Below are positions 6,233 through 8,969 of a stretch of 8,969 nt of DNA, piece after piece. The notes beneath the pieces are model-generated. The model saw nothing but the letters and a program-made list of their open reading frames with translations, was not told the origin of the DNA and made no database searches. Each line of letters starts with the position of its first letter. Within the stretch, counting starts at the first letter, position 1. Origin of the DNA: an uncultured Eubacteriales bacterium (GTDB lineage: Bacteria; Bacillota; Clostridia; Oscillospirales; Oscillospiraceae); assembly GCA_900551355.1 (NCBI GenBank), contig URVR01000066.1:1-8969 (forward strand), given 5' to 3'. The translations under genes and the position numbers were made by a program.

Positions 6233-6812
6233 GCTTTCTGCCTCCCTTGGCTTGGATGTGCCGCTGTACGCCGCTGAGCGCACCGCGCCGCAGCAGCAGC
6301 CACACGATGAGGGTGTCCACCGAAGCGGTCAGGGCGAACTGGATGCCGCGGGACACCAGCTTTGCCAGGAAAAACGCCTGCTTCGCGTCGCCGCCGTACA
6401 CCAGCGCCAACGCCATGCTCTGCCATAGGACGGAGCCCAGCAGTGCTGCGGGGAAGAAGGCCAGCGCTGTCCGGGGCAGGGTGCTTTTCTCCAGCACATA
6501 GCGCCGTACCAGACCGGCCAGCAGGCCGTACAGGATGGGCGGCAGGCAGAAGATGGGGTTATAGCCGAAGGGGGAGAACAGGCAGCCGATCAGGTCGGCG
6601 GCGAAGCCCACCAGCGCGCCGGGGATGGGGCCGCACAGCAGACCCGCCAGCACGATGGGCAGCGCCTCCAGCGAGATGCGGGTGGTTTCCGCCGGGATGA
6701 GGGTCAGCACCCGCGCCAGCACCACGCTCATGGCGGTCAGCAGGGCGCAGACAGTCAGGGAATAGGTGCTGAAAGCGGGACGTGCGACAGCTGACATTTC
6801 TTTTCCAGGCAT
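6219..6812 (-). CDS. folT: ECF transporter S component, folate-specific
   Basis: The product is a 197-residue integral membrane protein that captures folate and works with an ECF energising module (EcfA, EcfA', EcfT), which is not encoded in this window. ATG at 6812 has AAGGAGG (6826-6820) seven bases upstream. About five to six hydrophobic segments are visible, near residues 17-39, 46-76, 82-106, 114-139 and 146-175. The segment TTRISLEALPIVLAGLLCGP (43-62), followed by GALVGFAADLIG (65-76), is the signature of the folate family of S components. A C-terminal tail of about 20 polar residues follows. The THF riboswitch in its leader and the overlapping folC gene independently support folate as substrate. 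Confidence 0.94.
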   Translation of the reverse strand: MPGKEMSAVARPAFSTYSLTVCALLTAMSVVLARVLTLIPAETTRISLEALPIVLAGLLCGPIPGALVGFAADLIGCLFSPFGYNPIFCLPPILYGLLAGLVRRYVLEKSTLPRTALAFFPAALLGSVLWQSMALALVYGGDAKQAFFLAKLVSRGIQFALTASVDTLIVWLLLRRGALSGVQRHIQAKGGRKHDDP

Positions 6813-6843
6813 AAAAAAACCTCCTTATCCTTGGGATGGGAGG
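6813..6843 (-). promoter_or_regulatory. Riboswitch expression platform: hairpin holding the folT ribosome site
   Basis: CCTCC (6843-6839) pairs with the ribosome site GGAGG (6824-6820), and inside it ATCC (6837-6834) pairs with GGAT (6830-6827) around a CAA loop. Seven T (6819-6813) follow directly and then the folT ATG. The hairpin can therefore hide the ribosome site and also resembles an intrinsic terminator. The strand CCTCCCATCC (6843-6834) is exactly complementary to the aptamer loop GGATGGGAGG (6935-6926), so the aptamer and this hairpin can compete. Confidence 0.75.
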
Positions 6844-6873
6844 AATCTTACAGATAGTAAAATAAAATACTGC

Positions 6874-6967
6874 CGTGTGGAAGCTGGAATGGAATCGCGG
6901 AGCAAGCTCCTTCGTCCGGCGGCAGCCTCCCATCCGCTCGGCACTTAACGCACCATCCCTACACACG
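6874..6967 (-). ncRNA. Tetrahydrofolate (THF) riboswitch upstream of folT
   Basis: The minus-strand leader contains the conserved core GCGTTAAGTG (6951-6942), the GGATGGGA loop (6935-6928) and GACGAA (6916-6911) in the order and spacing of the THF (folT) riboswitch class. The pairing is complete: P1 CGTGTG (6967-6962) with CACACG (6879-6874); P2 GGGATGG (6959-6953) with CCATTCC (6892-6886, one G-U); P3 CCG-A-GCGG (6941-6934) with CCGCCGG (6922-6916); P4 GGAG (6910-6907) with CTCC (6902-6899). The class-defining pseudoknot forms between GGAGGCTG (6930-6923) and CAGCTTCC (6886-6879). It begins a few bases after the predicted start of transcription. Binding of reduced folates is expected to switch off folT and, through coupling, folC. 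Confidence 0.93.
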
Positions 6968-6977
6968 CGCTGGAAGT

Positions 6978-7006
6978 ATTATACAGCCTGCTCCCGGGAA
7001 AAACAA
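6978..7006 (-). promoter_or_regulatory. folT-folC promoter
   Basis: On the minus strand TTGTTT (7006-7001), a 17-base spacer and a perfect TATAAT (6983-6978) place the start of transcription near 6971, immediately before P1 of the riboswitch. The leader to the folT start codon is about 160 bases, all accounted for by the aptamer and expression platform. Confidence 0.8.
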
Positions 7007-7048
7007 GAGGCAAACAAGAAAAATCCGACACCTGCCGCGGAACGGTGA

Positions 7049-7078
7049 TTGACGGGGCGACGGCTCATTGTGTATAAT
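7049..7078 (+). promoter_or_regulatory. fhs promoter
   Basis: TTGACG (7049-7054), an 18-base spacer and TATAAT (7073-7078) read toward fhs, with transcription starting near 7085 and a leader of about 25 bases. It is back to back with the folT promoter, about 40 bases apart, and has no riboswitch of its own. Confidence 0.75.
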
Positions 7079-7109
7079 ATTGGGCAGAATGTGTCAGGGA
7101 GGATGCAGC

Positions 7110-8918
7110 ATGGAGATACGGTTTACAGACGGCAGCTATACGGACAGTGAGGGGCGGGTCATGCTGGATCCCACCGTTTACAAGGACTGGCAGATCGGCG
7201 CGGCGGCGGAGAGAGAGCTGCCGCCGGTGGAGGCTTTCCGCCAAAAGCTGGGGCTGCTGCCGGAGGAGCTAATCCCCCACGGCAAAACGCCCAAGCTGGA
7301 TTTCCTGCGCATCATGGAGCGCCTGAAGGATCGGCCTGACGGCAAGTATATCGAGGTCACTGCCATCACCCCCACGCCGCTGGGCGAGGGCAAGTCCACC
7401 ACGTCGCTGGGGCTGATCGAGGGACTGGGACGGCTGGGGAAAAACGTGGGCGGCTGCCTGCGCCAGCCCTCCGGCGGCCCCACCATGAACGTCAAGGGCA
7501 CTGCCGCCGGCGGCGGCAACGCCCTGCTCATCCCTATGACCGAGTTCTCGCTGGGGCTTACCGGCGACATCAACGACATCATGAACGCCCACAATCTGGC
7601 CATGACGGCGCTGAACGCCCGGATGCAGCACGAGCGCAACTATGACGACGCCCAGCTGGCCCAGCGTGGCCTGCGCCGCCTGGACATCGACCCGGCGCGG
7701 GTGCAGTGGAGCTTCGTGCTGGACTTCTGCTGTCAGGCGCTGCGGAAAATGCACATCGGCGGCGACGGGAAAATGGACGGCTATCCCATGGACACCTGCG
7801 CCAACATCGCCGTCAGCTCCGAGCTGATGGCCATCCTGTCCGTGGCGCGGGATCTGCCCGATCTGCGCCGCCGCATCGGCGACATCGTACTGGCCTACGA
7901 CAGGCAGGGCCGTCCCGTCACCACGGAGGATCTGGAGGTAGCGGGCGCCATGACGGCGTGGATGCGCAATACCATCAACCCCACCCTGTGCTATACGGTG
8001 GAGCATCAGCCGGTGCTGGTCCACGCAGGGCCGTTTGCCAATATTGCCATCGGTCAGTCGTCGGTGATCGGCGACCGGCTGGGCGTCAAGCTGTTTGACT
8101 ACCATGTGACCGAGTCCGGCTTCGCCGCCGACATCGGTTTTGAGAAATTCTGGAACGTGAAGTGCCGCCTCTCCGGTCTGAAGCCGGACGTGTCGGTGCT
8201 GGTGGCCACCGTCCGCGCCCTGAAGATGCACGGCGGCGGGCCGGAGGTCATCCCCGGCCGTCCCCTGCCGGACGCCTACACGCAGGAGGATCTGTCCCTG
8301 CTGGAGCGGGGCTGCGCCAATCTGCTGCACCATGTGGAGACGATCCGCCGCTCCGGCGTCACGCCGGTGGTGTGTCTGAACCGCTTCCACACCGATACAG
8401 AGGCGGAGCTGGCGCTGCTGCGCCGTGTCTGCGAGGCCCACGGCGTGCGCTGCGCCGTGTCCGACCATTGGCGCTATGGCGGCGCCGGGGCGGAGGAGCT
8501 GGCACGCACTGTGCTGGAGGCATGTGAGGAGCCGTCGGACTTCCGGCTGCTGTACCCGGACGAGCTGCCTCTGCGGCAGCGGGTGGAGCGCATCGCCCGG
8601 GAGGTCTACGGCGCCGACGGCGTGGACTGGTCGCCGCTGGCGGCGGAAAAGGCCGCCCGATTTGAGAGCGATCCCAGGTACGCGGACTACTGCACCATGA
8701 TGGTCAAGACCCATCTGTCTCTGTCCCACGACCCCACGCTGAAGGGGGTGCCCATCGGCTGGCGTCTGCCGGTGCGGGACGTGCTGGAGTACAGCGGCGC
8801 CCGGTTTTTGTGCCCTGTGGCCGGCGGCATCTCCATGATGCCCGGTACCGGCTCCGACCCCGCCTATCGCCGGGTGGATATTGACACGGCCACCGGCGAG
8901 GTCACGGGCCTGTTTTGA
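7110..8918 (+). CDS. fhs: Formate-tetrahydrofolate ligase, long divergent form
   Basis: This cytoplasmic enzyme makes 10-formyl-THF from formate, THF and ATP, feeding purine synthesis, initiator formyl-Met-tRNA and, in some anaerobes, acetogenesis or purine breakdown. ATG at 7110 has AGGGAGG (7096-7102) seven bases upstream; an in-frame ATG at 7068 would precede the likely transcription start. The protein is 602 residues, against about 555-560 for the usual bacterial enzyme. Motifs are TPTPLGEGKST (87-97, P-loop), RQPSGGPT (118-125), KGTAAGGG (129-136), HAGPFANIA (305-313), RALKMHGG (369-376), Trp454 in the folate-binding region and MPGTG (577-581). The P-loop has LGEGKS rather than the common bacterial AGEGKT, and the usual Tyr after AGGG is Asn137. 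The AAGGAG at 8921-8926 suggests another gene follows, but the sequence stops being genomic at 8929. Confidence 0.92.
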   Translation: MEIRFTDGSYTDSEGRVMLDPTVYKDWQIGAAAERELPPVEAFRQKLGLLPEELIPHGKTPKLDFLRIMERLKDRPDGKYIEVTAITPTPLGEGKSTTSLGLIEGLGRLGKNVGGCLRQPSGGPTMNVKGTAAGGGNALLIPMTEFSLGLTGDINDIMNAHNLAMTALNARMQHERNYDDAQLAQRGLRRLDIDPARVQWSFVLDFCCQALRKMHIGGDGKMDGYPMDTCANIAVSSELMAILSVARDLPDLRRRIGDIVLAYDRQGRPVTTEDLEVAGAMTAWMRNTINPTLCYTVEHQPVLVHAGPFANIAIGQSSVIGDRLGVKLFDYHVTESGFAADIGFEKFWNVKCRLSGLKPDVSVLVATVRALKMHGGGPEVIPGRPLPDAYTQEDLSLLERGCANLLHHVETIRRSGVTPVVCLNRFHTDTEAELALLRRVCEAHGVRCAVSDHWRYGGAGAEELARTVLEACEEPSDFRLLYPDELPLRQRVERIAREVYGADGVDWSPLAAEKAARFESDPRYADYCTMMVKTHLSLSHDPTLKGVPIGWRLPVRDVLEYSGARFLCPVAGGISMMPGTGSDPAYRRVDIDTATGEVTGLF

Positions 8919-8928
8919 GGAAGGAGCG

Positions 8929-8969
8929 CTGGCTCTTATACACATCTCCGAGCCCACGAGACGTAGAGG
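8929..8969 (+). other. Illumina Nextera adapter and index (library artefact, not genomic)
   Basis: Bases 8929-8947 match the 19-base Nextera mosaic end with a single difference (G for T at 8932). Bases 8948-8962, CCGAGCCCACGAGAC, are the read-2 adapter arm. Bases 8963-8969, GTAGAGG, sit at the i7 index position and match the first seven bases of index N712 as I recall it. Reading the minus strand through it gives the peptide GSEMCIR, a known adapter-derived contaminant of protein databases. Everything from 8929 to the end should be masked. Confidence 0.97.

Noticed and set aside
4961..6277. Plus-strand open frame of 438 codons opposite folC
   Set aside because: It is an antisense shadow starting inside the terminator; its composition is low-information Gln/His/Arg/Val, whereas folC has all Mur-ligase motifs.
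8929..8947. Possible transposon end at the right edge of the window
   Set aside because: The sequence does derive from a Tn5 mosaic end, but it continues into adapter and index bases, so it comes from library preparation rather than a genomic transposon.
7269..8957. Minus-strand open frame of 562 codons opposite fhs
   Set aside because: It is the antisense shadow of fhs in GC-rich DNA, and its first residues (MGSEMCIR) come from the sequencing adapter.
1..8969. CRISPR array, tRNA or rRNA genes
   Set aside because: No regularly spaced repeats, tRNA cloverleaf or rRNA-like stretch was seen on either strand.

Overview
The window is about 9 kb of mostly GC-rich bacterial DNA. Strong AGGAGG-type ribosome sites, TTG/GTG starts, an ECF folate transporter under a THF riboswitch, PLD-type cardiolipin synthase and formate-THF ligase all point to an anaerobic Bacillota of the Clostridia. 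My guess is an Oscillospiraceae-like gut bacterium; this is inferred from style and gene content, not from a search.

Layout. (1) Bases 1 to about 430 are AT-rich and unlike the rest. They hold the first 18 codons of an ABC-transporter ATPase gene leaving the window to the left, a promoter for it with a palindromic operator inside its spacer, and a hairpin terminator. This block abuts a 45-codon remnant of an XRE-type repressor gene cut off right after its DNA-binding domain, which suggests an insertion or recombination junction near 424-440 (or an assembly chimera). (2) Bases 676-4962 carry a four-gene plus-strand operon: pncB (nicotinate phosphoribosyltransferase), cls (cardiolipin synthase), thiN (thiamine pyrophosphokinase) and a small DUF4430 lipoprotein, closed by a near-perfect bidirectional terminator. 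(3) Bases 4970-7006 are a minus-strand folate operon: promoter, THF riboswitch, folT (ECF folate S component) and folC (folylpolyglutamate/dihydrofolate synthase). (4) Divergently from the same intergenic region runs fhs, an unusually long and divergent formate-tetrahydrofolate ligase. (5) The last 41 bases are not genomic: they are Illumina Nextera adapter plus index sequence, so the contig ends in library artefact.

How the genes work together. FolT imports folate, FolC traps it as polyglutamates, and Fhs loads the THF pool with formyl groups. The riboswitch lets folT (and probably folC) respond to intracellular THF. The plus-strand operon joins salvage of nicotinate to NAD, activation of thiamine to TPP and membrane cardiolipin synthesis; the reason for that grouping is not evident from the sequence. 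The most informative regulatory observation is a perfect 10-base complementarity between the riboswitch's pseudoknot loop and the strand that sequesters the folT ribosome site, which gives an explicit on/off model.
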